NCBI GenBank assembly: GCA_039545275.1
Contig: BCHS01000001.1
Span: 760,853 to 824,852, forward strand
Source: Pseudomicrostroma phylloplanum
Taxonomy: Eukaryota; Basidiomycota; Exobasidiomycetes; Microstromatales
Reading direction: 5' to 3'
Length of the DNA: 64,000 nt
This document shows positions 51,868-61,784 of this stretch, in pieces (position 1 is the stretch's first letter; each line of letters opens with the position of its first letter). Position numbers and translations under genes: made by a program. Under the pieces are notes generated by a model. That model had not been told where the DNA came from, did no database searches, and saw only the letters and a program-made list of their open reading frames with translations.

Positions 51868-53943
51868 TCACTCGTCTTCATCCTGGAGCCACTGCATGAT
51901 CATCTTCATGCCCACCCCATCCTTCATGAGCAACTCTCCATGCGCCGCCTTCCAATCCACGACCATTCCGCCCCTCTCCCGCTTCCCCTCTGCACTGCTC
52001 ACCTCTTCCCTCACGCCATACTCCAATAAATAGTCCCTCGTCTCTTGACAATTGAGAATCACGTCTTGCCCCGCGAGGAAGAAGCGGGTGTGGTGTGGAC
52101 TTGTGAGGTTGGGAATCTCGTCTTCGGGCCAGAGGATGTTGGAGGACCAGTCAAAGTGCCTCGATAGGGTGTTTGCAGTCCCGATTTCTCGACCGACAAA
52201 GAAGCGCAAGAGGCGCTTGATGGAGTTGTCTGGATTGAAGTAGAGGAAGTTGCCGCAGACGTCTGGGATGAATAGGCGAAAGGGGATGGGGTCCACGAAG
52301 CAGGAGCGGGCGATGCGGCTGCCGAGGGACTTGAGGAGCCAGGCGTGCACAATGGTGCCCATGGAGTGGCTCAGCACTTGTACATCGCCGTCGAAGCGGT
52401 GAGTCTTCATGGCCTTGCGCAGGCAGGTGACCATCTCGTGATGGCCAATGGGTTCGAGGAAGTGCGGGGAAAAGAGGTTCTGGGAAATGTGTGGCTGAAT
52501 GGGTATCATGATCGGGTGCGTCTTGGAAAGAGCAGAGCCGGCCAGCTCGTCGATGAGAGCGTGATATTGGGCCAAGCCAATGCCGAGGCCGTGAAGGAAA
52601 ATAGTAGGGCGATACTTGCCCTTGCTGCCGGGGTCGGCCGCCTTCTCAGGCGACCAAGACGATGGTATGCTGATGAGGTAGGACAGTCGACCCGAGGTTC
52701 GAAGCTCGAAGCCTTTGTGACGAGTGGCGCGGTAGAGCGTGAAGCGAGACAGACTCTGGGTGATGCAGTACACCAAGAACGGCCTAGCCTCGACGACGAC
52801 AGGGCTACAGAAGGGCAAGAGGACAACCATTTGGAGTCAGCGAACCTGTCTTTACGTGACATGTGCCGTTGTTACTACTCACTCAATCGTCAACCTCATA
52901 CTACCTGTCAAGGGTTGGTCTTTCGATCCTCCTTCTCCGTCCAACTCTTCCTCCGGACCGGGTTCTCCATCCCTCTTCAGCGGGTATCTTTGGCCTTGCC
53001 TAGCTTCAAGCATTCTCCTTGCTTTACGAAGGAAGTCTAGTCTCGTACCGCCTTCAGGATTTGACCATTCTCTAGGCTCAGCGTACACTTTGCGCAAGTT
53101 GGGATCTTCTTCGTCCGCATCGTTGGCAGCAGCAGTGTCCTGGCCGTCACTCGCGATCTGAGGAAGCTCATCGCCGGCCCGTGCCTTCTTGGAAATCTCA
53201 GAGTGCTCCGCCTCGATGTCTTCCAAATGTGAAGTGAAGAGACTCCAGGCCAGCCAGTGACTGACGTCCCTCCTTGTGATGTGCTTGTGTGATTCCTGCT
53301 TGTATTGAGGATCGAGATGAAACCACTTTGCCTGCTCTCTCTGGAACTTGCGAGCTCTCGGGTCGTCAGGGGTCAGGGCATTGGCCTTGAACCACGGCTC
53401 GGGGTCGTCGCCATTGGAGCCATTGTCAACCTGAGCCGCACCTGACTGGTCCTTCTCCTTGGTGTCCGTACGGGTGCCCTCTAGCTTTGACTCTGTGGCG
53501 TCTTTGATGTTGTCTTGCTCCACCTTCTGCCTATGCGTCTCATCCGCTTTTACCAGATTGTCGAGACCAAGACCGCTTTTGAGTGCTCGAGCAAAGACTT
53601 TGCGTAAGAAGCGGCGGCTATAGATGGGCCTTGGGCCAGGGCCTTGCACCTTCCTGACTAGATAGGCATGGTAGAGAGAGAAGGCGACCTCGATGATCGA
53701 CCAAGGAAACCAGACGTACCTGGCCAAGAGCTTGAGCCACTTTGTCCGAAGAGCCAAGGGTAGCGTGGCGGCGACGGTAGAACTGGGTACGAAGAGATAA
53801 GCAGCAAGGTAGAGCCAGCAGACTACGGGGAGCGATCGAATGCTGAGGATGGCTAGGCGTACAAAGGTATCCGAGTAGTCGAACGGAATGAGAGAGCCAT
53901 TGCCCGACTTGAAGGCGGGCAGGCGCAGAGGGGAGTGTGCCAT
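51868..53943 (-). CDS. Membrane-associated alpha/beta hydrolase, lipase/esterase-like
   Basis: Exon 1 (53943-52883) and exon 2 (52804-51868) encode 665 residues. I used ATG 53943 (MAHSPLRLPAFKSGNG). The N-terminal 110 residues carry at least two hydrophobic segments (LAILSIRSLPVVCWLYLAAYLF and ARYVWFPWSIIEVAFSLYHA), so the protein is probably membrane-bound. A long charged, disordered region follows, then a catalytic domain mostly in exon 2. Hydrolase features are the oxyanion strand PTIFLHGLGIGLAQY, the nucleophile elbow VLSHSMGT with Ser501, an acid candidate in FFLAGQDVILN and a His candidate in DWKAAHGELLM. I recognise the fold but no named enzyme; lipid or ester hydrolysis is the generic expectation. 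It converges with the opsin. Confidence 0.78.
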
Positions 53944-54489
53944 GGTGGCCAAGACGGTGCAGAGATGGCGGTGCGATCCGCACACGAGGCCGAGAATTAG
54001 CTACTATGCAATAGGGGTGAAGCAACGAGCGTGGGTAGAGTAGCAGTGTTGGAGTAGGGGAGCAAGATAAGAAGGGAGGGCAAGGGATATTGGGGCGAGA
54101 ATTTGGTCTAAACACCCGAACCCTGGCCGGGAATTGATATCCTTTCCCGCTTTCCGTTTGCCCAGACTTCCTTTCCGTGTGTGAAAGTCAGCCCGGCGCT
54201 TTGACGGCCGAGGCAGGCAGGCAGGCGGTACAGACACAGTATATACGCAGTAGATGGTGCCAATGTTGGCAGATTTAATGACGTGTGGCATGAATGTAGA
54301 ACCAATCTGGTACATGTCAGGGCTGCTAGAGTGCTAGTTGTCTTCACACGCGTGCATTCTTCGCGAGCAAAAGTTGCTGTAGCAGTGTTGATGGCTACAA
54401 TGATTCTCCAGTCGCAAACAAGACTCTCCCGTCTCTGGACGCCTCACAACAACACAGGGACGAAAAGAATCCGCGGAACGCTACTCGAC
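53944..54489. promoter_or_regulatory. Spacer: hydrolase promoter and downstream end of the PD-(D/E)XK gene
   Basis: A 546-bp interval between two minus-strand genes. A GGCA tandem tract lies at about 54211-54226 and a TATATA at about 54239-54244. No gene was found. Confidence 0.4.
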
Positions 54490-55614
54490 TTAGGGTGACG
54501 GGCTGTCTGCTATATCGGCCTGGATTGTGCTCAACATGCCTATGATGGTCGGTCGCCATGTTGAGTGAATCCAGCGCGAAATTCTTTGTAGCAGCAACTG
54601 TAATTGCATCATGCTAATCGCCTTGATCACATCTGCGGCCCAAATCTGAATAAGATGGATCCCCGGGTGAAGAAAAGCTTCGTCTCCATCGCACCTCGTC
54701 TGAGATGCAGATCGAAGATCGAAAACGACGAATACCTTGTAGTAAGAGCCCTGCGAACAGATGCCGATGGTAGGCAACTCAGGAGAGGTTTGGACACCAA
54801 CAGTTTGATTGTAGCTGTCCGTGAGTGTCTGAACCATTGCCAGTAATTTGGCAGCGCCATTGGCTATCTGGTTCTCTGCTCCGAAGACACTCCTGTATTG
54901 CGATTTCGCTTCGAAAACGATGCATGGAAACGCCGGGACATTGGAGGCTGCAGAACGAGAAGGGAACGCTCGGATGCCTCTCGTAGTCGTCAGGCTTTCA
55001 AGGAAGGACAGGTCAAGTGGCCTGTCAGGCTGTCCAGGACGGTGCACCGTGGTGACGAGGCCGAATGTGAGGTCCGGAACGGGTATGGACAGATATGAGC
55101 TGGCTTCGGCGGTCGGGCCTACCTCAGCATCAAATCTCTGGTCTGCTACTCTTCGGATGGAGTCGTGGCTTAAGACGTCGAGGAGTCGCTTGTGATAATC
55201 CATCCAGCTGGACTGCGATGATAGAGCGTACCGCATCGCATCCTTGGCCAGAGTGGTAGCGTTTTCTCGCAATGGGTGAGCCAAAGACGAAGGCCCTGCC
55301 ATGCCCAATGCCGCCAGTGCCTCGCTTTCGAGGTTGTCAGTCAATGTGCTGATGAAAGATTGAACGTGACGTGGCCACTGCTCTACTACTTCGTTGATGA
55401 TGACGCCCGCAGCCGCGAGGTCGACAGTGCGGTATCGGTTTGTTGTAACATATTTGCTGGCGGTGGAAGAAGAGCTGCTGGCGGGGCGACTGGAGCCACG
55501 AGTAGAAGGGTGATTGGAGCCACTACTGGATGGGCGACTCGAGCTAAAATTGGAAGGGCCACGTAAGAGTCTACTAGCGTCTGAATCAGCGTCAGAGTGC
55601 GGATCGAAGGACAT
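54490..55614 (-). CDS. Fungal PD-(D/E)XK nuclease-superfamily protein
   Basis: A single frame of 374 residues. The first 60 are Ser/Arg-rich with near-repeats of the type SSRPSS/GSNHPSTRGSSRP. The rest resembles the fungal PD-(D/E)XK domain (PF20516-like). A helical region (residues 70-160) precedes the core, where Asp181 in IPVPDLTFGL and Glu235-Ala-Lys237 in FPCIVFEAKSQ form a PD...ExK metal-binding pattern. A helix follows with ENQIANGAAKLLAMVQTL, then YKVFVVFDLR and IQIWAADVIKAI strands and helices. Proteins of this fungal group are mostly uncharacterised and multiply in some genomes. Whether it cleaves DNA is unknown; the motif residues are intact. It is divergent from the small SH3/Tudor-like gene, sharing 521 bp. 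Confidence 0.68.
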   Translation of the reverse strand: MSFDPHSDADSDASRLLRGPSNFSSSRPSSSGSNHPSTRGSSRPASSSSSTASKYVTTNRYRTVDLAAAGVIINEVVEQWPRHVQSFISTLTDNLESEALAALGMAGPSSLAHPLRENATTLAKDAMRYALSSQSSWMDYHKRLLDVLSHDSIRRVADQRFDAEVGPTAEASSYLSIPVPDLTFGLVTTVHRPGQPDRPLDLSFLESLTTTRGIRAFPSRSAASNVPAFPCIVFEAKSQYRSVFGAENQIANGAAKLLAMVQTLTDSYNQTVGVQTSPELPTIGICSQGSYYKVFVVFDLRSASQTRCDGDEAFLHPGIHLIQIWAADVIKAISMMQLQLLLQRISRWIHSTWRPTIIGMLSTIQADIADSPSP

Positions 55615-56135
55615 TGATGGTGACGATGAAGGTGTGAGAACGGTGTAGATGGCTGACCTCTAGTGCACCGGGCGACAAGAGAAGAACTTCAAGTTGGGGC
55701 GAGCGCCGGGTCGTGAATAGGTGCCGTTGTGACGTCAACGTGAGCCAAAGGCAGCTAGCCGCCCGCGCCTGTCGAGGGTGCTCAGTCGCTATACCATCAA
55801 GTCAGACAGTGAAAAGCTTAAAGGTGAAGTTCTGAAGATGTGGGTAGAGTAGGTACGAGCGATAGGTAGTGAACCTGAGAGGTGACACGGAAAGGGATCG
55901 GTGCTTGCCACGTGGTGTCTCCCAAAAGCTGTGGTTCTACTCTACAATCTCTCGGACGTCATTGGACGCACGCACGCGCATTGGTTTCCTCGCCCTCGTG
56001 CCGGGCGCCCGTCGATCATCTTCCACGGCGTGCAGTGGTCCTCTTCCTTTCTGCCCAGCTTCGGTACATTCTCGATAGTCTACTCACAACTCAGCACCAA
56101 CACCTCTCCCAACACCCTCAAACACTTCATTCACA
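55615..56135. promoter_or_regulatory. Divergent promoter of the PD-(D/E)XK and small SH3-like genes
   Basis: A 521-bp head-to-head spacer. Two reverse CCAAT boxes (ATTGG) occur at 55961-55965 and 55980-55984, about 155-175 bp before the plus-strand ATG. A short CGCA repeat lies between them. Confidence 0.45.
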
Positions 56136-56729
56136 ATGGTTCTCTACACTGAAGGCGATGTCGTCGAGTGTGAGTATACAGTCTGCGCAAGCTCCGTCGG
56201 GCCTCTTCGCCCACGGCTATCTCCGAGGGATCTCGCCAGATTGGGGGGTTGTTCAAGATCCTCATCTTCGACAAGGCTCATTGCGTATGGGCGACGGACA
56301 GCGCAATCAGATCAGGAGCTCAAGCGAAGAGAAAGTCCATAATGGCTTGCTCTTCTTCACGGGCGTTTCAGGGTCATGCGACGCTTCCCGATGAAGGGCT
56401 AGCAGCAGCGGAAGAAGCCGCACAGCAACACTCAAGCAACAATTAGACATTGCTCGTCGTACAAAAGCGCTGACTACTTTTTCTCCCGTCTTTACTACAG
56501 TCCGACCTTTCGGAGGTGACGTCCAGACTGGCAAGATCGACAAGATCGAGACCAAGACTGGTGGACACGTGAGTTGAGCTTCGTCCACTGGAGGCGTCAA
56601 TTCTTCATGTCGCACGATTGCTCACGTATTCCTTTCGCCCCCGCCCTGCACTCACAGGTCGACATCTTCTACCACATCAACGGCGAGAAGTACATCTCTG
56701 CCCAGTTGATCGGCAGGGTTCAGAAATAG
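56136..56729 (+). CDS. 57-residue SH3/Tudor-like small protein
   Basis: Three exons, 56136-56169, 56501-56568 and 56658-56729, join in frame to 57 residues: start MVLYTEGDVVEF, middle GGDVQTGKIDKIETKTGGH, end VDIFYHINGEKYISAQLIGRV then QK and stop. All splice sites are GT-AG and the phases agree. The pattern GDxVxF, GxIxxI, YHINGEKY and a final I-G-R-V is that of a five-stranded SH3/Tudor-like barrel, similar to the small domain Pfam calls Hva1_TUDOR; that family link is inference. No catalytic residue is evident. The first intron is 331 nt, long for this window. The reading is supported by exact frame agreement over three exons and protein-like composition, but such a small gene needs transcript support. 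Confidence 0.62.
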
Positions 56730-57285
56730 GTTAAGGGGGAGGAGGTGCGGCCGGTCGAGCGACTGAAGCGCATCTGAGTGTCAGCGTTTGGAACAATAGA
56801 CGATTGAATAGGCCGGGCGATAGCGTTGGCATGTCTCCGTCGCAGACAGTTGTCTCCTTCTATACACAATTGGGTTCAGACCCTCTGCGAAGAAGTGTGT
56901 GAAGAGAGTGTGAGAGTCCACTCATCCATTGCGAGGCGGCTTCTTTGCTTCAGCCCGTACGTCCAGGATCGCTTCTGCCTAGCATGAGCCACCATCATGA
57001 CACCCCTGTCGTCTGCCCAGTACATCCTCGCCTCCCTTGTGCATTGCTGACAGCTTATGTATCGCCAGAGCTCGACGGTTCCTGAATTGTGCGATGGTGG
57101 GTCTCGTATCTGGATCGGGCCCCCCTCTCACTGGCCTTGGCCTGCAAAGGCCCGCACGCGCATCGGCGACACTTTTTGGCGGACGGACAGGAAGGATTGG
57201 TCCTGGCAGTGGTCGGGCCCCTACCTCATGCTCTTCTAGTCCTGATACATCGCCGCCTCTCCTCCTACCTCGCCCAGCCGCCGTG
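56730..57285. other. Intergenic spacer before eIF2B gamma
   Basis: A 556-bp spacer between two plus-strand genes. It should hold the 3' UTR of the small protein and the promoter of eIF2B gamma. An in-frame upstream extension of the next gene exists (from 57037), but its Pro/Gly/Arg composition lacks conserved features. Confidence 0.4.
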
Positions 57286-59439
57286 ATGATGGACCTCTTC
57301 ACCTCCAGTCGGCAAGACGCTGCTGCGAGCTCGGCTTCGGCGTCAGCTCCTGCACCTCTGCTGCCCATCATCTTCTGCGGGCCAGGCTCCAACCTCTACC
57401 CCCTCTGCGACCCTTCTTCCTCCTCCTCGTCAACAACAGAATCGCTTCCCAAGGCAATTCTTCCCGTTGCCAATCGACCCCTGATAGCTTACCCTCTTCA
57501 GCACCTCGCCTCTGCTGGCTTCAAGCGGGTACTCGTAGTAGCACCTTCCACGCAGCATCGGTCAATCGAGGTAGCCCTAAAGAGCCTCAGGCTGCAGGTG
57601 CCTCACATCAGTGAGGGCAAGACAACGGGCGGTGCCAAGGACAGCAGCAAAGCCAATGCGAACGCTGCCGATGAGACGAACATTGCTGTCGTCGATGGTC
57701 TCTCTGCGGCCGTGACGAGCAAGGCCGCCGCTGCGCCTTTAGGGGCAAACGTCGCTATGCGGGTAGAGCTCATCCCTCTCGGCCCGTACGATGTGAAAGG
57801 GGCTAATGAGATCAAGGAGGATCAAGGGCAGAGTGGAAGTGACCAACTGGAGTTCAGAAGAGTGGCAAGACCTGGAACAGCGGAGCTGCTACGCTGGCTT
57901 GCACATATTGGCAAGCTCGAGGTGAGTGTAGGCGGGTGGACGAGCGGGAGAGTCTTGCTGAATTGTTTTTGCTGACCATGCTCATCTCAAACGCCTTTGC
58001 TCACTTAGTCCGATCCTTTGGTCCTGCCCGTGGACTTTATAGCCCCCTCCCTTTCACTGTCGTCATTCCTGCTGTCCTACTACTCTGCAAGCAACCCTGC
58101 ACCGCCCACTGTAATCAGCCTCCTCTACGAGCGCGGGGCAGGAGAGTCTGTAGGCCGAGAAAGGGAGAAGGAAGCACCTCCACGCATGCTCGCTGCGTAT
58201 TCGCACGCTTCTCCAGCCACTTCAAGCTCATCAGCCCCAAGCTCTTCCTCCTCGTCCGATGGCCTCTCTACCCACTCCCTCCTGCTCCTCTCTGAGCTAC
58301 CCTCTGGCTCGACGCTCGATGTGCGCCTCTCCCTACTCAAGGCGTACCCGCGGACCCGCTTCAGCACCAATCTGCTCGACTCGCACATCTATATCTTGCG
58401 GAGAGACCAAATCGTGCCCTTGCTCAACGCCAGGAAGGACTTCACAAGTCTCCGCGAGCACGTAGTGCCCTTTGTTGCCAAGGCAGGCTGGCAGACTGGC
58501 TCGATCGAGAAGGTCGGCTGGGCTCAGCTCATGCGGGAGGCAAAGAAGAAGCACGGTCGGTCGGGATATGACGAGGTGGAAGAGGGTCTAGGGGACATCT
58601 CGATAGGAGGAGAGGCAGGGGGGCTCATGCAGTTGGCCTTTCAGAGGAGCTCACTGGCGTTGCCGCCGGTGTTACCTGCATCGGTAGAGCACGACGCGGT
58701 CCGAGCTGTGACAGTCGTCGCTCGCCTCGAGGACGAGTCTGAGTCCTCTGCGCCAGTGTCAGAGCAGCCATCGAAGGGAGGCAAGCGGCAAGACGGACCT
58801 GCCGCCGCTTCCAAGGGCGGCAACGCTCCTCAAGAGCCTGCCGTGGTGGAGCGCTTCTTCGCTCGAGCCAATACCCTCCCTACTTACCTGGAAAGCAACC
58901 GCTTCCTGCTACGATCTCTCTTCGCACTTGGGCAGTCTCTCGTCGCGGCGGGCGGCGGGGCCAAAGGCTCGCTACCTTTTCCCCTGCCTGCCCTGCTGCC
59001 CAGCGCTGCCAGCACGTCTTCAGCTGGACCCGCTACGCACGAGATCTCCCCCTCCGCTCAAGTATCTCCAGACACTCTAATCCCCCTGCTGGCCACCTCT
59101 AGCACCGATGAAGACCCACGCGCCCTACTGACCATCTCCGACCGAGCATCGCTCAAGCGCTCCCTCCTCGCTGCCAATGTGCACCTATCCCGCAACGCAA
59201 AAGTGTCCGGATCGATCCTCATGGACGGCTGCTCCATCGGCGAGGGCGCCAAGCTTGACAATTGCATCGTGGGACCGGGGGCGCGAGTGGGAGATGGATG
59301 CAACCTCAAGGATGTGGATCTGGGACCGGGGGCAAAGATCAGTGGGAAGAAGGACGTCAAGGGCGAGAAGATTGCCAAGGGCGAGCAAGGGGAGGACGAT
59401 GAGGAGAGCGGAGAGGAAGGCAGCGAGGATGAAGACTGA
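57286..59439 (+). CDS. GCD1: Translation initiation factor eIF2B subunit gamma
   Basis: Exons 57286-57921 and 58009-59439 encode 688 residues. The N-terminal nucleotidyltransferase-like domain shows LPIIFCGPGSNLYPLCD, LPKAILPVANRPLIAYPL, and LVLPVDFIAP across the intron region, then the FSTNLLDSHIYILRRDQIV segment. The C-terminal left-handed beta-helix is visible as hexapeptide repeats (AKVSGSILMDGCSIGEGA, LDNCIVGPGARVGDG, LKDVDLGPGAKISG), ending in an acidic Glu/Asp tail. eIF2B gamma forms the catalytic subcomplex with epsilon that exchanges GDP for GTP on eIF2. Insertions rich in Ser (around residues 290-320) and Ala/Gly (470-550) make it longer than yeast Gcd1. ATG 57286 is used; ATG 57289 follows immediately. 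Confidence 0.88.
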
Positions 59440-59655
59440 GGTGTTATATGTACCTTCGAAAGTGCGAGAGTCAGGTGACTATAATGACTGCAGCGATACC
59501 AACAGGACCGTGTGTTCTCTGAACTGGCCGCCCTCAGTATGTCGCTCGGTCTCAGACTTCAGACATTGAGTGAGATGAAGGAGATGCTCAATCGGATAAG
59601 GAGAACAGAGCGATGCTAGTGTACACACAAGAGACCTGAGATTTTGGTTTTGCAC

Positions 59656-61299
59656 TCAGAGCTTTGACTCCGGGAGGGAAGGAGGGACATAGTCGGAGAC
59701 GTGCTTCGAGCGCACCTTTGCCAGCTCCTCTTCGCTCACGGGTCTCACTTCGCTCGCGAGATCGTAGCCAAAGCGGTCCTTGTTGTGTCCGCCCTCCTTG
59801 TAGAAAGGCGGCTTGGTGAGGATGAAGCTCGCTGCGCTGCCGCCCAGGCCGACATTGTTCGACAGGGCGTACTTGACCTCCCTGTCCTTGACTTGGATTG
59901 CGCCTGCCTCGCCACGGACTTGCAGAGAGAGGTACACCACAGCAGATACACCTGTTGCGCCCAAGGGGTGTCCCTTTGACTCTAGTCCACCAGAGGGGTT
60001 GATAACCCACTTGCCGCCATAGGTGTTGTCACCAGCTTCGACAAGTTTGTGGGCGTCGCCTTCAGCGCAGAGGCCGAGGGCGGGGTAGAGGATGAGCTCG
60101 TTGGCAGCAAAGCAGTCGTGGAGCTCAATGACCTGGATGTCCTTGGGACCTACGCCGGCTTGCTGGTAAGCCTTTTCAGCAGCTCGACGACTCATGTCCG
60201 CGCCTGCGAGCTCGATGCGGGACTTGTCCTCGTACAGACGAGGAGAGTCGGTAGCAATGCCCATGCCGGCGAGCTCAACGGCACGGTCCTCAAGCTTGTT
60301 CGCCTTGACAAAGTCCTCCGAGGCAACGATGACTGCCGCACCTCCGTCCGAGGTGGGACTGCACATGGGCAGCGTCAGCTCGCGGGTGATCTTCCTCGCC
60401 TTTGAAACTTCCTCTGCAGAAGGAGAGGCGCGGAACTGAGAGTAGGGATTGTTGACAGAGTGCTTGTGGTTCTTGGCAGAGATCTGGGCAATGTGGTCCC
60501 ATGTCGCTCCGTAGCGCTCGCAGTATTCCTGTCCAGCAGCACCGAAGATGCGGGCGGCAAAGGGACCGAAGTCGTCCACCTCGTATTCCTTGTCGCCTTC
60601 GATCTCGAAGAGCTGACTCATGGTGCCTTCCATGGGAGGCGCACGGTCGTTCCAGGCTGAGCCTAGCGATCCGGCAGCCATCTTCTCAAAGCCCAATGCG
60701 AGGGCACATTCTACCTGGCCGGACATGATGGCGTTGGCCGCGATTGCAACGGCGGAAGAGCCAGTCGAGCAGTTGTTGTTGACATTCACTGTGCGGAGGA
60801 TATGAATAACAGCGCTAGGATCGTCAGTACAATGACAGACGCCTAGACCTGGGCCAGAAGCGCCTGGCTTGCAGCATGCCGCGACTCCTTTTAAGAGCGG
60901 TCTGATTGCTCCGCAACTAAGTAATTCATGATAGTGATGGAAGCTCAGATACTTACAAACTGGAATCTGAGTGAGACCCAACTGATAGAGGACTCGTTGA
61001 CCACATGTAGAATCGCCATAGCAGTACCCAACAGCTGCAGTCTCGACATGGTCGTAGGTCAGGCCAGCATCAATGAGAGCCTGCGAGGGAACGGAACACC
61101 CGGGTCAGCGCTCTGTCTAGTTTCCTCTCCCAAACATCTGGGCTGACGCAGCGTAGAGATCTTCCCGCTCTTCTCTGCCATCGCTCACCTTGACGGTAGC
61201 CTCAAGTCCGAGTTCGGGGTAGTCCCTCTCACCGCGAGGCTTGTCGAACTTGGTCATGCCGACGCCGACGATGTAGGCTTTGCGCGGAGTGTAAGGCAT
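59656..61299 (-). CDS. Peroxisomal SCPx-type 3-ketoacyl-CoA thiolase
   Basis: Exons 61299-61189, 61080-60957 and 60788-59656 encode 455 residues. The start MPYTPRKAYIVGVGMTKFDK, then ETAAVGYCYGDSTCGQRVLY, and the junction IPVLNVNNNCSTGSS with catalytic Cys85 match the thiolase domain of sterol carrier protein X. Other active-site blocks are HDCFAANELILYPALGL, SGGLESKGHPLGATG with the catalytic His, and NNVGLGGSAASFIL. The protein ends PESKL, a canonical type 1 peroxisomal signal. It cleaves 3-ketoacyl-CoA, probably branched or straight-chain, in peroxisomal beta-oxidation. The SCP2 lipid-binding domain of animal SCPx is absent. The second intron (168 nt) is a multiple of three and has no in-frame stop, so it could be mistaken for coding sequence. 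Confidence 0.92.
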
Positions 61300-61784
61300 C
61301 TTGGCTGGAGGGAGGGTGGGAGGTCAGAAGTTGAATCTGGTGTACAGGTAGGTAGACGAGGTTAAGCAGCGACTCCAAGCTCGACTAAATAGTGGGCAGC
61401 AAGAAAGGTCCGGAGGTAAGCCTTGAGAGGAGCGAGGTCTTGGGCCCCGCAAGCGCCGCTACCTCGCTCGTTGGGCGCCACTTCCGTTGCCGGTCAGTCC
61501 GCTGAAACTGGAGCAAAGCCGGGCCGGATCACGCGGAGCGGTGCGGGGCAGAGTCTCCACTCCGCCATGCCGACGCCATGTGGGGAAACGTCAAGGAGAG
61601 GAGCACATTTGGCAGTTTGACAGGAGGTGTAATGATGGATTATAGAGATTAGGAGAGATTGTAGGATGGACGGCAAGGTATATTCCAAGAGGAGCAGAGC
61701 AACGGCAATATGACAGGAAGATGATGAGCCGATCGTCACCTCAGCCGGGAGACCGGCACTGCAACGCGCTCCAGCATGGCAGCT
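61300..61784. promoter_or_regulatory. Spacer: thiolase promoter and TLG2 3' end
   Basis: A 485-bp interval between two minus-strand genes, containing the thiolase promoter and the TLG2 3' UTR. No tRNA or other gene was recognised. Confidence 0.4.
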
